Shown: positions 23,581 through 35,650 of the stretch, piece by piece
Numbering within the stretch: position 1 is the first letter of the stretch
How the letters are laid out: every line of letters begins with the position of its first letter
From: Filosporella fistucella
Taxonomy: Eukaryota > Ascomycota > Leotiomycetes > Helotiales
Assembly: GCA_030077755.1 (NCBI GenBank)
Contig: JAQJZZ010000008.1
Span: 4,030,001 to 4,094,000, forward strand
Reading direction: 5' to 3'
DNA: 64,000 nt
Notes under the pieces: generated by a model
What the model saw: the letters and a program-made list of their open reading frames with translations, nothing else
Databases searched by the model: none
What the model was told of the DNA's origin: nothing
Made by a program: the position numbers and the translations under genes

Positions 23581-24749
23581 GGTTGTGTTGGGTAGAAATA
23601 TGTCCTTGGAATGATCACTCTTCCGTTGAAATGAGAATCATAAGTTTGAAGATCTAAGCAGAGTGGTCAATTTCGAGAAGTATCCTTTGATTTTTCGTTC
23701 CTTGTTGAAACTTACAGCAGAGCTGTGTGATATGAGGAAAATAATTATAACAATATCACAGCGATCAATGACGCAGTTGAATACCAAGAAACTGAACCTG
23801 TCTTACTGCTTCTCTGTTGCTTGTGCGAATAAAATACTGTGCCCAGAAACGAAAGCCTTGCCTGGTTCTATGCAGGGCGGCTTCGTCAGAATAACTAAAT
23901 GTCACTGTGACTGGAAACTTGAGGAAGAAGTGAGTCTGTTTAGTTACCTCCTTGAGCTGAGGATTCTCAACTTTCGAAATTGAGATACCGGCTAACTTCC
24001 AAATCAAGGGTTGCTCGAGATATTGCTGTGCGTTATTCTTAATTGAGGGTGCAAGTTGGCGGGTCTCTTTCTTCCGTACTTGGAAGCGAGTGAGATAGAA
24101 AGAACCTGTCGAAGGTGGACTTTGTGGGAGTGAAGGTTTCGGTTGTAGATGAAAGGTTGACGTGAAGCCTCCTTAGAAAATGGAAAGTGCTGATGAGAGA
24201 CTATGGAAGCTGTTCACCTGATCCCAAGGTCAGCCGGATGGACCTCAGTTTTGAGCTCGATTGCTTCAAGAGAGAAATCTGCCATCATTTGACAGTATCC
24301 GAGATAAAGAATCGAACTAGATATCAGGACTTGGGAATCAGCTCCTATACCATAGGATCGTGTTGGAATGCCACCATGCTCTCATGAGACCCAATTGCTT
24401 GTCTCCACTATTCCGCCTCCAGTAGACATTTGGAGGCTTCTCCAATAGAGGTTCAAGAACATCATGATGCTACAGACTCATCCATAAAGGATGCTAGATA
24501 CTATAAAATGTGCCATGATAAATAAATAAGAAATGCAAATTCGATGAATATCTATTACCATGAACCTTTTCTTGGTCTCTTAAAAGTGTACAACTAGACT
24601 CGTGAGGTCTATGGATGAACAACATAGGACACAAGAAGCCATCCTCAACAATATGAATCACCTTTGACAGTGAACCAACACACAGCATACCCACACTCTC
24701 CTTAAAAAGGCACTCGACATATTCTAGGCATAGCTGACGCAGATGATTT
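23581..24749. other. Spacer between the tandem paralogues
   Basis: No gene seen. It must hold the promoter of the paralogue starting at 23580 and the 3' end of the one ending at 24750. Short open frames here lack any domain. Confidence 0.4.
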
Positions 24750-26603
24750 TTACTCATAAAAGTCATAGAAATCATCCTCGACAACGTCGAGACCTAGCAC
24801 AGCAACCATATCTTCATATTCCTTTCGAACCATCTCTTCTCGGTCTTCTCGTTCCAGCTTCTCCTGCTCTTCCCTGATTAACTTCTCCTCTGCTTGCCTG
24901 CTTGCAAGATCATTGCTACTTGTATTCTCCTGGCCATCACTTATCGTTTCCATGTCGACATCTGCCTGCTCGAACTCGGATTTGATTACCGGAGGGATAT
25001 CACCCGCCTCGTGGATAAATTGATTTTGATCGTGGGGCCTGGAAGATGCTCCGTTTTGATATCAGGGAGAGAGTCTACGTCGATCGGCTCTTGTTTGATT
25101 TGTGGGATCTTGGCTCCACTATGAGAAGATGGCTCCATGATTGAAAACAAGTCGAGTTTAATAGGTTCTTGCTTAATCTTCATGTGAACATCATCACTAC
25201 TACTATGATGTCGTTTTGAAGGGCGATGATTCCGGTGTTTGCTCGTCTTTTTTCCCGAAGGCAGTTGAGTAAGGGGTCCGTCTTCGATAGGTTCATTTTT
25301 GACGGAAAGTCCAGGCAATATTGCGGCACCGCGTCGAGAATTCTCACGCTGACGAACTGGTTCAGGTGCCATAGCTTGTCCAATAGTGGGTCCATCTTCC
25401 ACCAACACAATGATCTTATGGCATGGCAATTCTGCAAATTCTCTTTGCACATCATTTCTTTCATAAGCTTTACGCTCTTTCTGAAATCACACGTGAGTAA
25501 GTTGCAAATATTAACACTCGGAGTACCAACCTGCAAAACTTCATATGCATGCTTTCTTTGCACAGCAGTCATACGATACCAAGACCGCCACTCTTTACGG
25601 TCCGTTCCACTATCGGTTGATCCTCGTGTCCACTCTCGGTATTCTGCTTTGCTAATGGCTTGAAGATCATCTAAAGCTATTTTACGTTCTGGATCTCTCA
25701 ATTTATCCTAGAGGTAGAAATGAAGAGGAGGAAAGCGAACGACATTCAAGCTGTCCAAAAATTCTGTTTCTGTACTGAGCACCGCGCATATGCGACCGGA
25801 GGAGAGGACATGCCTTTGGTTCGAATATGTATATAGAACCTCAACACACTAGACATCGTGGGTACATCTAACCAGTTGACGGTGGAGTTAGATACCTCTG
25901 TCCGAGGAACATCGAAGCTGATTTGCAACATTAGCAACAAATGCATCCTGGCGCCGCAATAGACTAAATACCTGGTTGCAAAAGTGATTCCGTGCTTTTT
26001 ACAATTCATGGCATCGACACTCTGCGCTTGCTGGTAATCGAATGGTTGAGGCGGCATCGTACTCTTGACACTACCAGCCTGACCATCTGCAGATCCCTAC
26101 CTGGAGAGATCCTAATTTACGAGGGTTGACACCTAAAATAATTGTTTCATCGACCAGTGTTCCATCTACAGTACCATATATTAGTATGAGAACCTTGGAG
26201 TGTGGCGCGATATACCTAGTCTCAGCCCAGCCATTATAAAAGGAGCTCCCACGAGATCTCGGCCATTCGTTAGACCGTGGACACAGCAGAAATAGACTTC
26301 TTTATCTTCCTTGCTAATGCCCTTGTCCATTTGGCCCCTTTTTAAGCATTCTGCAGCAGCTATCAAATCGCCAAAATTTAGTTGTACTAACAACCTGGCA
26401 TGGTCACCCCATTGAAACCCCTTTTTGATTATGACTTCAATCGCATATATCTGCCCAGGTTCCCCAATAATGTATCTGTGGCATAGACGTTGTTCGGTTT
26501 CTATGCTATCACCGACCTTGACATATTCCTCGAATGGTGTATTTTGGGGTCGACGGACGGCCTTGACCTCGTACTCATTTCCTTCCTCGGAAAGAATAGC
26601 CAT
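24750..26603 (-). CDS. DUF7918-like second paralogue, probably decaying
   Basis: This copy has the same layout as the gene at 21710-23580: an N-terminal domain from ATG 26603 (RYIIGEPGQIYAIEVIIKKG), a KKHGITFAT block, the helical module (DKLRDPERKIALDDLQAI, DRKEWRSWYRMTAVQRKHAY) and a disordered tail with psi-KxE motifs VKNE, IKQE, IKQE and IKTE, ending in a charged coiled coil (EEKLIREEQEKLEREDREEM). Unlike its neighbour, the frame does not run cleanly. Near 26090 a longer intron is needed, which drops a strand kept in the other copy. At about 25710 a TAG stands where the paralogue has Trp. Near 25010 the frame shifts by one base before VIKSEFEQADVDME. Splicing could rescue the first two (the TAG can serve as an AG acceptor); the third would need a 38-nt intron. 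Either a pseudogene or a gene with changed splicing. Confidence 0.5.
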
Positions 26604-27654
26604 TTTGCCAGAACCAGGGTTGCAGGCTCGTGGGAAGGTTATGGATCTTATCTGTATTTTGTATCAGCTCTTGATCTTTGGAACCAGCACTCTCATTTGA
26701 GACGCATTTTGTTTGATACTGTGCACTTTATGAACAGCCCGATATTCGATACTCACGGTGTATCCTGCCCACAAGGCGGTTGTTGTGGTAAGGTTGTGAT
26801 GTCAACAATAAGTCCCGAGGTTCAAGTAAACAAAATTCAAACTCGGGCAAAGTCTTCGAAATTACCCGATTCGGACACATGACCAGATTTCTGTACTCGA
26901 ATTAATAGGCGAAAACCTCGATCGTAGCAAAGCCGAACATGTACCTGACGGGACTCAAATATCACAGGGACGCAAGAACCCACGCTCACACACTTAAGCT
27001 GAGGAGTAATTCTTGAAATCGATGAGTATGATCACTTTGTAGTAGGTGGTTGTAGAGTACTCTTGACGATGACGGTGAATTGAAGCGTGATGGGGTCCTA
27101 GCACAACATAGTTCCACACAGAAATTCAGGCAATCTTAACATCCCCTCCGTATTCAAATCACCAGTCCTAAATTTTCGCACGTTTTGTCAAGATAAGACC
27201 CCGAATCAAGGAGTGAGGCAGTGAAAGCAGACAGCAAGGCGAGGGGAGACTTCCCATAATGGCAGCGGCACAAAAGTAACAAATCATAAATCACATCACA
27301 AAAGCGGAACGAAAACTATAGATCAAGATCCTCAAAACCTGCATTGAAGGTATAAGACTCCTCCCCCGATATGCACAAACTCCGCGAAAGATGCATATGC
27401 ACTTCGAGCTTCTCATCGTACACTCCCCTTCACCTCGCCTCAATCAATATACAACAGCCCCATATCCCCTCACAATGCCTTGCCTTTTCCAGTCCCGACG
27501 CAGATCCCTATAGAGCCCACCAGAAGATACGTTCTCACCAAAAAAAACCGCATCCGCTCATGACGTTATTACTTTCAAACCCCATGACCCAGATATCCTC
27601 CTCGAAGCACTAGACATTACAAAGCCCTATCATTCATTTCGAAATTCCTCTTCC
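26604..27654. other. Intergenic region before the formin 3' end
   Basis: No convincing gene. It contains the promoter side of the gene starting at 26603 and the 3' flank of the formin. The stretch near 27361-27610 has an open frame of mixed composition without a recognisable domain. Confidence 0.4.
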
Positions 27655-30600
27655 TCAATCATCAAGCTCTATAGGTTTACTCTGCGATCCCTCGGGACTG
27701 GGTGGACTCACGACTGTCGTCGGCGTGGGCACTTTCTCCTTCTCATCTTCGTCGATGGCATCAGCTGTCCCAGGATCGTCGAGCGCCGGCTCCCCATCAG
27801 GTGGTTCTGAAATGCTGGTAGCTTTTTCTCTTCGCCTTCTACGGGCTTTCCTTTCTTCATCCGCGTTGTCGCGCCGCCTTGCACGGCGCATGCTCTCTCT
27901 ACGTTCTGTAGATTCGGGATCTTCTGCCCCGTCATTGCCTCGCATTCCCTGCAAGAGAAGGGCAGCTCGCTCAGCTATGTCGTCTTCAGAGCCCTCCTTT
28001 GGAGGAACCATTTCTGGACTGATCAAGCCTTCGGTACTAACAGATACTGGGCTTGCAAGACCTGCTTCAACTTCGGGTATCTCATCTGGATCAGGAATCT
28101 TCTGGCCAGATGCGACGCGAACTTGGTGTTTATTGGCCAGTCGGGCTCGTCTCCTGCGATCTCGTTGATCTCTAGCCTGTGGCGCAGCGGCTCGCAACTT
28201 CTCGAGTAGAGAATCCATTGCTCCTGTCGAGATTGGGGATGGTGGGGCACTCCCATCGGAGGATCCAGTGACTTTGAGCTGTGCATGCTTTCGCTTCATG
28301 GAAGCTTCGTTGCGCTTCCTTGTAGCTTCTAGCTGTACATTCTTTTCCTTCGATTTCTTCCACTCTGTAACAAAAATGGCGAGTTTCGCGAAAAACTCAC
28401 GACGAGAATTCTCGTCGCTGGGGTCTTCACCATAGAAGACCATAATGTCGTCATATGTTCGAACCATATCTTCCAAGTACAACTGCATCTGCTCGGCTTT
28501 CCGTCTAGCATCTTTCATTGATCGTTGGACAATCTGACTAACACGGTCCTGGGGATGGAACTTTTTCGGATCGCTGAGATTGCCAGAATCGAGAGACATT
28601 TGAACGTTCTTTATATTGTCAATATATCGTTTCGCGTCTTGTTGAAGTTGTTCAACGTTGAGTTTCTGTGATGTGACAACACCTGCAATATCGTCTGTGA
28701 ACCCTTCCCACTCCGGATATTGTGTCCTGACAATTCGTTCCACGAGATCGGCAAATGTTGACTCGTTCTTGTCGTCCTTGACCATGCCGAGTCTTGCCAG
28801 TGAGCTGAGCTTGAATCCACTGGCTTGCTTGTTCGAATCGTTCATATAATTACCAATATCCAGAATAAGTCCAAGAACGTTCATCAACGAGACTGAGTCT
28901 CTCAAAGACTCTGATACAGCCACAACTTGCTTCAGCTTCTCTGAAATTTCGTCATAATCTGGCTCGAAGGATCTCGTAAGTGCAAGTGCCCGTATTCTTG
29001 ACTTCCAGTAGTGGTGAAGCTCGTATGCAGTCTGAAGATAAATTTGATCCTCCCGAGTCAACTCAGCAGGATCCATTTCTCGATTCTCTTTATTCGCGTC
29101 CGGCCCTGTCCAATCTTTGCTATAAGGAGCCATTAATTTAGCCGTGTTCTCAGGCACATTGCACATATCATCCTTCTGCAAGAATTCCATGACAACTTGG
29201 TTATCCAAAACTTCCTTGTCACAGTGGATGATCATTTGGACAATCTTGTCCACTGAGTAGGCAGAGAATTTTGCAAGAGATATTTCTATTTATATTAGCA
29301 GTGCGTCTCAGCGAGGATCGTAAGGACGTACGGAATGTTCTCATGAGATCACTTGAAATGATCTGCTTTTTATCTGACTTCTTGGAGCCGCCTTTGCCAA
29401 GCTGCTTGATTTCTTTGGCAAGGAAAAGCTTCTCGACTTCGTCAAGAACACCTTTCCGTGAAAGCTCGGCATATTTCTCTTCTTTCTCAGCAGCAGTTGG
29501 AGCATGGGCGGCCCAATGAGTTGTCATCGGAGTATCGACTTTCTCCCAATGCAAAGCCTTGAGTTTCTTCTTGGGTCTAGCAACAGGCAAGCCAAGAGTT
29601 GGAACAATGTTATAAGCAGGTTGTGAAGCAAGGAAATTGCCGCCCATTTTACCTGGCATGGGAGGTGGTGGAGGAGGCATTGATCCTTTGGCTCCTGGCA
29701 TGGGAGGAGGGGGAGGTGGAGGTGGTGGTCCACCCATTCCAGGCATTGGCGGAGGGGGCGGTGGCGGCGGTGGAGGAGGGCCATTGAACCCTGGCATAGG
29801 AGGCGGAGGAGGGGGAGGTGGTGGCGGCGGCGGCGGAGGGCCATTGAACCCTTCACTCTTAGCAACAGTCTCATCGCTGGGTGTCCTGGGCGAATTCGAC
29901 TCGAGACTTGGGTGAGAAGGTCCTGTAGTAACTCCGTCTCCGTCTTCATCATCACTAGCATCATAACGTTTGATCTTAGAGCTCATTTCATCCAGATATC
30001 CAGGCGCTTGCTTTGGTCGCCTGAGTTCAACAACTCGAGGTTTCTCATAGACAGTACCTTCATCCTCGTCATCTTCACCCTCGAAAACGATTTCTTGGGA
30101 GTTGACGGGTTTGCGAGGTATTCTGGTTTGACGAGAGACGCTTCCAAGCATGCTGTTAGTGAAATCTCTTGGAGGCGTCCCACCACCAGCAGCTCGATCG
30201 CCATCCATCTCCTCACGTAAAGCACGTAGTCGATCAGATGGACCAGCGGCATCCCCCCATACACGACCTTCGAGCTTGTATTGAGTCTTTTGTCGCTCGA
30301 TTTGCATTTCAAGGCGGTCCATAAGCTTCTCACGGTCGAGGATACCTTTCATTTGAGCAGGATCAGTCTCTGTTGGGACACCATTGATGCCCTTAGCAGC
30401 ATTTGATGCAGCAATATCCTGAGCGTCACGGAGCATGAGATATAGCTCTCTCGTCTCCAATTCGTTCCTTTGAGCTTCCTTGGCACGAACGGTTTGAAGA
30501 TTCTCCAACTCGCTCTTGAGTGCATCCGCCTGCCGCCTTTGGACCTCAATGATTTGAGCTTGTTCCTCTAATTGCTTTTGCAACTTTGCCACCATTCCAT

Positions 30601-32893
30601 CTGCTCCAAGCTCGATTTGAGATTTCATCTCATCACGCTCAGCCATCGCCGAGTCGGCGATTTGACGTGATTCCAAAGCCTCATCAAGAGCTTGTCTTGC
30701 TTCAGAATCTGTATGAAGCTTATCGAGCAAACTCTGAACAGTGAAATTGAGACTCTGTTTGAGATCCATGTCCGGTAACCTTCTATCCATAGCAACATAA
30801 CTGAGCATTGAATCCACAAGCTGGAACATTCGTAGTCGTTCCTCGCCATTTTCCTCTCGGATGAGTAGGAGATGCTGTAATGCAGAAACAAAGTAATCTT
30901 GAGTCCTGCTACCCTGGACTTTTTGCATGATAGCATCAACAATCTGAACAGGGTCGTTAAGATCTTTCACCTCTCCCTCTATACTGTCTTTAATGCTACT
31001 GCTCTCGCGCTCTAGAAGATCCTCATAGTCGATAGCTTCGTTTGTACGGAATCTTTCAATCTGCTTGTCTATCACATCATATTGAAACCCCTCCATTTTG
31101 GTGAGGATCCGTTTGATGCCACATGCATTGAACTGTGCCCGAATATGCACGCGCAGCATCAAGTCATTCTCCGGAGCATCTACAACCATATTGATCAAGA
31201 ACAGTGTTGCTACCGCATATTCCATCAATAGGTTTTCCATGCCAATGCCTCCACTCCTAACTTCTTCACTGGCCCCGACCAAGCTTCCCATCTTCCCTCT
31301 ACCATCTACTGTGACTTCCACAACTCTCATCCATGCATCAAATCGACCATTTTCGCCTTGCTGACTTTTGACATGATCCATGGCCTGGATAACTTTCAAG
31401 TGGCCTTGACCTGCCGCCCAGTGACACAGAAATGTCAAAACCTCACTGACCAATTTGCGGGTGGTCAGTCTGGGTGATATCAAGGAGGTCGCCAGTGCCA
31501 CAATAACATTTTGATGCTGGAGAGCATCGTCGGCCCCAAATTTGTTGTTCATGAGGGCTTTCAAACATTTCACAATGTCGTATTCTCGGTCCAGGTCCTT
31601 GTCGCTCGTTGACCCATCTGCCGGTGCAGGTCCTTGGGCCTGCCTTCGATTTATCTTCCCCAGCACATTGGTGAGAGCTACTTGACCTTGACATTCTACA
31701 AATGTCCTTACCCAGCCAATTGGCTGCGTGCGCAAACTGACAGCTAAACTTTGCAGCTGTTTTGCTGAGATACTGTTGTCCATAACTCTTCTCACGAACC
31801 ACTCCGGAGTCCCTTCCTCCTCCGCATTTGCAAGCATATCCATTTCTCTGCCATATTGGCCGGTGTTTCGCGCTTGAGTCTTCCGTTTCTGTTCTCCTTG
31901 CCATTCCGTCAGTCGATCCTGGTGTACCAGAGTCCATTTCTTCGCTGGTGGATATGCCATCATTTGTCTTCGCGCCTGGTCTGGTAGGTTGTGCCATCCT
32001 CTTTTCTGCATCAATAACAAGAACTCCTCCTCCACAATCCTATCATCAGATGGCCGCTGCAAGTTAGGCCCAGAGCTACCAAGGGAATTCGTAGATTCGA
32101 AGCCCGAGTTCGGGTGGTGAGGGAACTTTGTGAGACGATGCGATTCTCTGCTGGGCATGTGAGAGGGAGATAATGTGTTGTTAAAGGAATTGTTCGAGTG
32201 CGACTGCGGCATTGTAGTCCGCGATGAGCTACCAGATGAGAATATGCTGGAGCGCTCAGTACTCGAATCCACGCTCGAGTGGTCAAATGAACTCCTTCCG
32301 TACGCAGATGACTGTGCTGTGGAATACGAATCATACCGCGGATTATGTCCATTTAACGTGCTTGCTCCACTTGCACGACCAGGCCCCCATTGTTGCAATT
32401 GCGTAGCTCGATTACCTGTAGAAGCCATTGTGATATTTGAGACCCCTGGTGGAGGTCTGGGCCCAGTAGGATGGGAAGGTCCATTTGCTGAACTCGAGGG
32501 GTCGAAGGAAGGGTACTGATGAAAATCAACACCTCCCTTATTAAGATGATGTGGTTGAGGGTCCCCCCTTCGAACTGGTAGTTGATCGCTTCTCGGCAGG
32601 TAATCGACTGGTATGGGCGATTTGCTATCTGCCATTACAGTGTCGTAAGGAATGGAGGTAATTACACCCGCCATCATGTTCAAGCCTGACATGTCCGCAC
32701 CAGGCGAATTCGGCCTGTCTTCTGATATAACGGAAGAACCTCTGTGATGTCTCGATGATCTGGACCCAGTGAAGCTTGCCTGGTCTGCTCCAGATACACG
32801 TTCGTCGCTGGCATTTCTCTTGTCCTTTTTGTTGCTCCTCGAGAAGAACGACTTCCCGCCCGAGGACTGCCTCGATTTGTCTGCCGACGACAT
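27655..32893 (-). CDS. sepA: Formin of the SepA/Bni1 family
   Basis: Formins nucleate and elongate unbranched actin filaments; in filamentous fungi SepA/Bni1 acts at hyphal tips and septation sites. Two exons (29332-32893 and 27655-29285, 46-nt intron) give 1730 residues. Splicing restores LMRTFQISLAKFSAYSVDKI inside FH2. Order: Ser-rich N-terminus; GTPase-binding and FH3 region from about residue 285 (EEEFLLLMQKRGWHNLP) to about 720; coiled coil about 740-850; FH1 about 1010-1085 with four long proline runs separated by MPGFNG/MPGMGG-type linkers; FH2 from about 1105 (KKKLKALHWEKVDTP) to about 1520, including GNYMNDSNKQASGFKLSSL; and a C-terminal autoregulatory-like basic patch (MRRARRRDNADEERKARRRR). 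The ATG at 32893 begins MSSADKSRQSSGGKSFF, as expected for the family. Appears complete. Confidence 0.95.
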
Positions 32894-34039
32894 TATCAGA
32901 TACCGTCAATCCAGGCGTTTCGACCGGTTCTATGCAATGAGTTGTGGCTCCCTAGTCCTTGTCCAACGCGTGATGCGCCTGTCCTCGAGCAGATTGCTGG
33001 TTGTGTTCTCAAATGTCTCAGATCGACGTCCTTTGCATTATGCCTCATCGGAGTCCAGCGGGCGTCTTTGAGCCACAGTAGCTGGCAAATTGAGGTCTTC
33101 ACACTGATGCTGCATGGAGAAGCGGGTTAGCATGAAGTCTGCGGGAGTCTGCGACGTTGAGAGAGTCACTTTGACTAGGGATTGTTGACAATTTGCCGAT
33201 AAGGGACAGCAGTGTTCTTACAATATGGACCCGGACTCGGTCCACTTTAGGACCACAACAACGACGTTGAAAATACCACCAGGACCAGATATTTGAATCT
33301 GCCAGTTCACCAGCAGTGAGGAGTATGGAGAAAGTTTGTGCTATCACCGGCCACTGCTTCGAGCCAGAGCCCTGCCGATAATGTTTAATTCGTTTAGTCG
33401 AGGGCTGAAACGATTCTCCTCCCGGTGCAGTCACATCAAACACTTTCGGTGAGCACAGACAGGTCGTGCAGAGAAACCAAACAATTCAGAATTAACCGTT
33501 GGCACTCTGAATGGTGCAAAGGCAAGAAAAGAGCGTTCGACCGTGATAAAACCCCTTGAACGAGTGTTGTGATGAATGAGAATCGAATCGGCTTCTCCAT
33601 CATCATCCCCCCCTAAAGACGAACTCGCACCAATTGTCTTCAGCGTCGAGACCCCTGAGCTGTCGCCGAGAATAGTTTGGTTCGTCTTTGTGCCTCCCCG
33701 TCAAAGTCCCCGACTTCCGATCCACTTTCAACTTCCAGCTTGTCCACCCGCGCGCAAGCAACAGCTTGATTGGCATCAGCGAGAAATGAATGAATCGTGA
33801 GGCTATATCGACATTACACATTTTGTATACTTTCATTTTATGACAGGCGTTACGCTTCACTTGCGGCTTTGCATATTATAGTTCACGCCACCAGCAATAT
33901 ACCTACTAGCAGCACTCAAACTACATCTCCCTTGCAGCCTCGCCAACTGAATAGGATTACCAGGAAATCGCCTGACGACGTTTATATACCACATCCAGCT
34001 CCAGACGCTGTCGTTAGTGACGACGAAACTACCGCTGCT
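32894..34039. other. Shared upstream region of the formin (-) and membrane protein (+)
   Basis: About 1.1 kb between divergent starts at 32893 and 34040, so promoters of both genes lie here. No gene seen; the frame upstream of 34040 is open for about 240 nt but has no ATG. Confidence 0.45.
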
Positions 34040-34554
34040 ATGGATCTCGTGTCACTCTCGAAGGTGGGGCAACATTTTCTCGTGCTGGACATGCAGCTAA
34101 CAGGTCACAGACGTTGATTGTTCCTATGATCATCGCCCTTCTCATGTACTTGGTTGCCGTATTTGTCCTTGTACCAGTATGGAAACGGTATCGAAGTCGA
34201 TACAGCCATTACCTCCCTTTGGACACAATATCTACACAGACCACAACATTACGACAGAGAATACTAGGTGCTATCGCCAGCTATCTGATTCCGTCGACGT
34301 GGAGATCAGACTTTGGAGGAAACCGACATACCGTCAATGCAGAAGACGGATCCGGGAGTGACTTTGATGAGGAAGAGGGAGAAGAATTGTATGATGTGGA
34401 TGACAACCGAAGGGAAGCTCTGTCTTTGGACGCCAGACGAGGGCGGGATATAGATGGGAGGAGATTGAGTCGGGATTTAGAAGAGGGCTTCAAAGACGAC
34501 AGCGATGATGATGAGGATGCAGATGAGCGTCAGTCGAGGACGGTATTCCGATAA
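34040..34554 (+). CDS. Small single-pass membrane protein, unknown function
   Basis: Exon 1 (34040-34063) encodes MDLVSLSK; a 47-nt intron with a GTGGGG donor and CTAAC-like branch leads to exon 2 (34111-34554). The protein has 155 residues. Right after the junction is a strongly hydrophobic segment (residues about 10-31: LIVPMIIALLMYLVAVFVLV), then a basic flank (WKRYRSRY), which predicts a single membrane span with a cytosolic C-terminal tail. The tail is very acidic (SGSDFDEEEGEELYDVDD and DDSDDDEDADE) with interspersed Arg runs. No known domain. The upstream frame is open without an ATG, so a longer start is not supported. It converges on the RING gene. Likely a real Pezizomycotina protein; function unknown. 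Confidence 0.65.
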
Positions 34555-35020
34555 GGGTTGGCAAAGCTGCGGCCACGAGCTCAGCCTATGACCAGTGTGC
34601 TGCGCGAATTCCTGGGAGATGGGCATTATGACCACAGTATACGACGAAGCCCACCCAAAAGTCGATCAGCTTAAACTCTTTTACAGAAACGGTATCTGAA
34701 ACACGGTCTCAAAAGGAATGATTGGCAACTCAGATACCATGTGTGCGATTCTCACAGATTTTGGGACGCAAACGGCGACTCGACTTCGATTCTACACCAT
34801 AGAAAGCATTAAAAAGAGACATTGGAAATTGGTTGCACACTATCATATTCTGTCTTTTGAGGCTTTTCTAGTCTATACATGGATTTATTTCAAATGTCGG
34901 CGATCTATTCGTCTATATTATCTCCTCCAGCAGATCAGATCCATTACGCCATTATAAACCCGACATATCCATCCCTTGACCAAGATCCTACACGGCGTCC
35001 AAAAGCTCCATCTCAAGCCT

Positions 35021-35650
35021 TCAATCTTGAAGCATTTCACTCAAATCACTACTCCCACTCATATTCCTGATCAACCTCTCCAACTCTGCTTTCCAATCCG
35101 CCTTTACCATCTCTACTCTTTCCTCAATCTCCTCCTCGCACATTCCCTCGAACAAACCACCCAATACAGCTGGGAGCACCTCACTCAGATCCCTCAACGC
35201 CTTTTCACTAGCCCGGACCCTCCTATCCCCTCTCAGAAGATTTTCTCCAACACTGGCATCGATATCCAGTCGGCAAACCACACAAGCATCCGGCCATTCT
35301 CCAGCAGGAAATTGTTCAAGTTCAAGAGGGAGTATTGAATGCCCACATGCGTACTCCATTCTCCTTCGACAATTCGGGCAATCTTGGTTTTCGGATTCGC
35401 TCAGCCAGCGCATAATGCAGATTGAACCGAAGACGTGGCAGCAGGGGAGAGTTATGGCCTGTTCTGTCTTGCCATCGAAGCGAGGAATGGAAAGCTGTTC
35501 ATTGCATATCGAGCAGCAGTCTCTTTTGGGTGAAGAGGATGTGGGAGCTATTATTGTGGTCGAGGAAGACAGTGCCGTGCTTTGCACGGGGGAGGGTGGT
35601 GTCAGTAACAGAGGAGAGATAGGTGTAGATGGTGGAGGTAGATTCGACAT
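35021..35650 (-). CDS. RING-type zinc-finger protein, putative E3 ubiquitin ligase
   Basis: A single-exon protein of 209 residues from ATG 35650. After a Ser/Thr/Pro-rich N-terminus (residues 1-43) comes a RING-like module: Cys46-x2-Cys49, Cys70-x-His72, Cys78 and Cys91-x2-Cys94, with the usual CIMRWL after Cys78. The position that is normally the second His of a RING-H2 finger is Gly75 (CHVFGSIC), so the cross-brace may be incomplete or completed by another residue. A second small Cys cluster follows (ACGH, then CVVC). The C-terminal third is helical and charged. Such proteins commonly act as E3 ligases recruiting an E2; substrate unknown. Confidence 0.8.
   Translation of the reverse strand: MSNLPPPSTPISPLLLTPPSPVQSTALSSSTTIIAPTSSSPKRDCCSICNEQLSIPRFDGKTEQAITLPCCHVFGSICIMRWLSESENQDCPNCRRRMEYACGHSILPLELEQFPAGEWPDACVVCRLDIDASVGENLLRGDRRVRASEKALRDLSEVLPAVLGGLFEGMCEEEIEERVEMVKADWKAELERLIRNMSGSSDLSEMLQD

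Noticed and set aside
29637..29915. Gly-rich open frame on the plus strand
   Set aside because: It is the antisense of the proline-rich FH1 region of the formin; poly-Pro codons read as poly-Gly on the other strand.
33797..34117. 106-codon plus-strand frame before the membrane protein
   Set aside because: No ATG before 34040, and its end reads through a clear intron.
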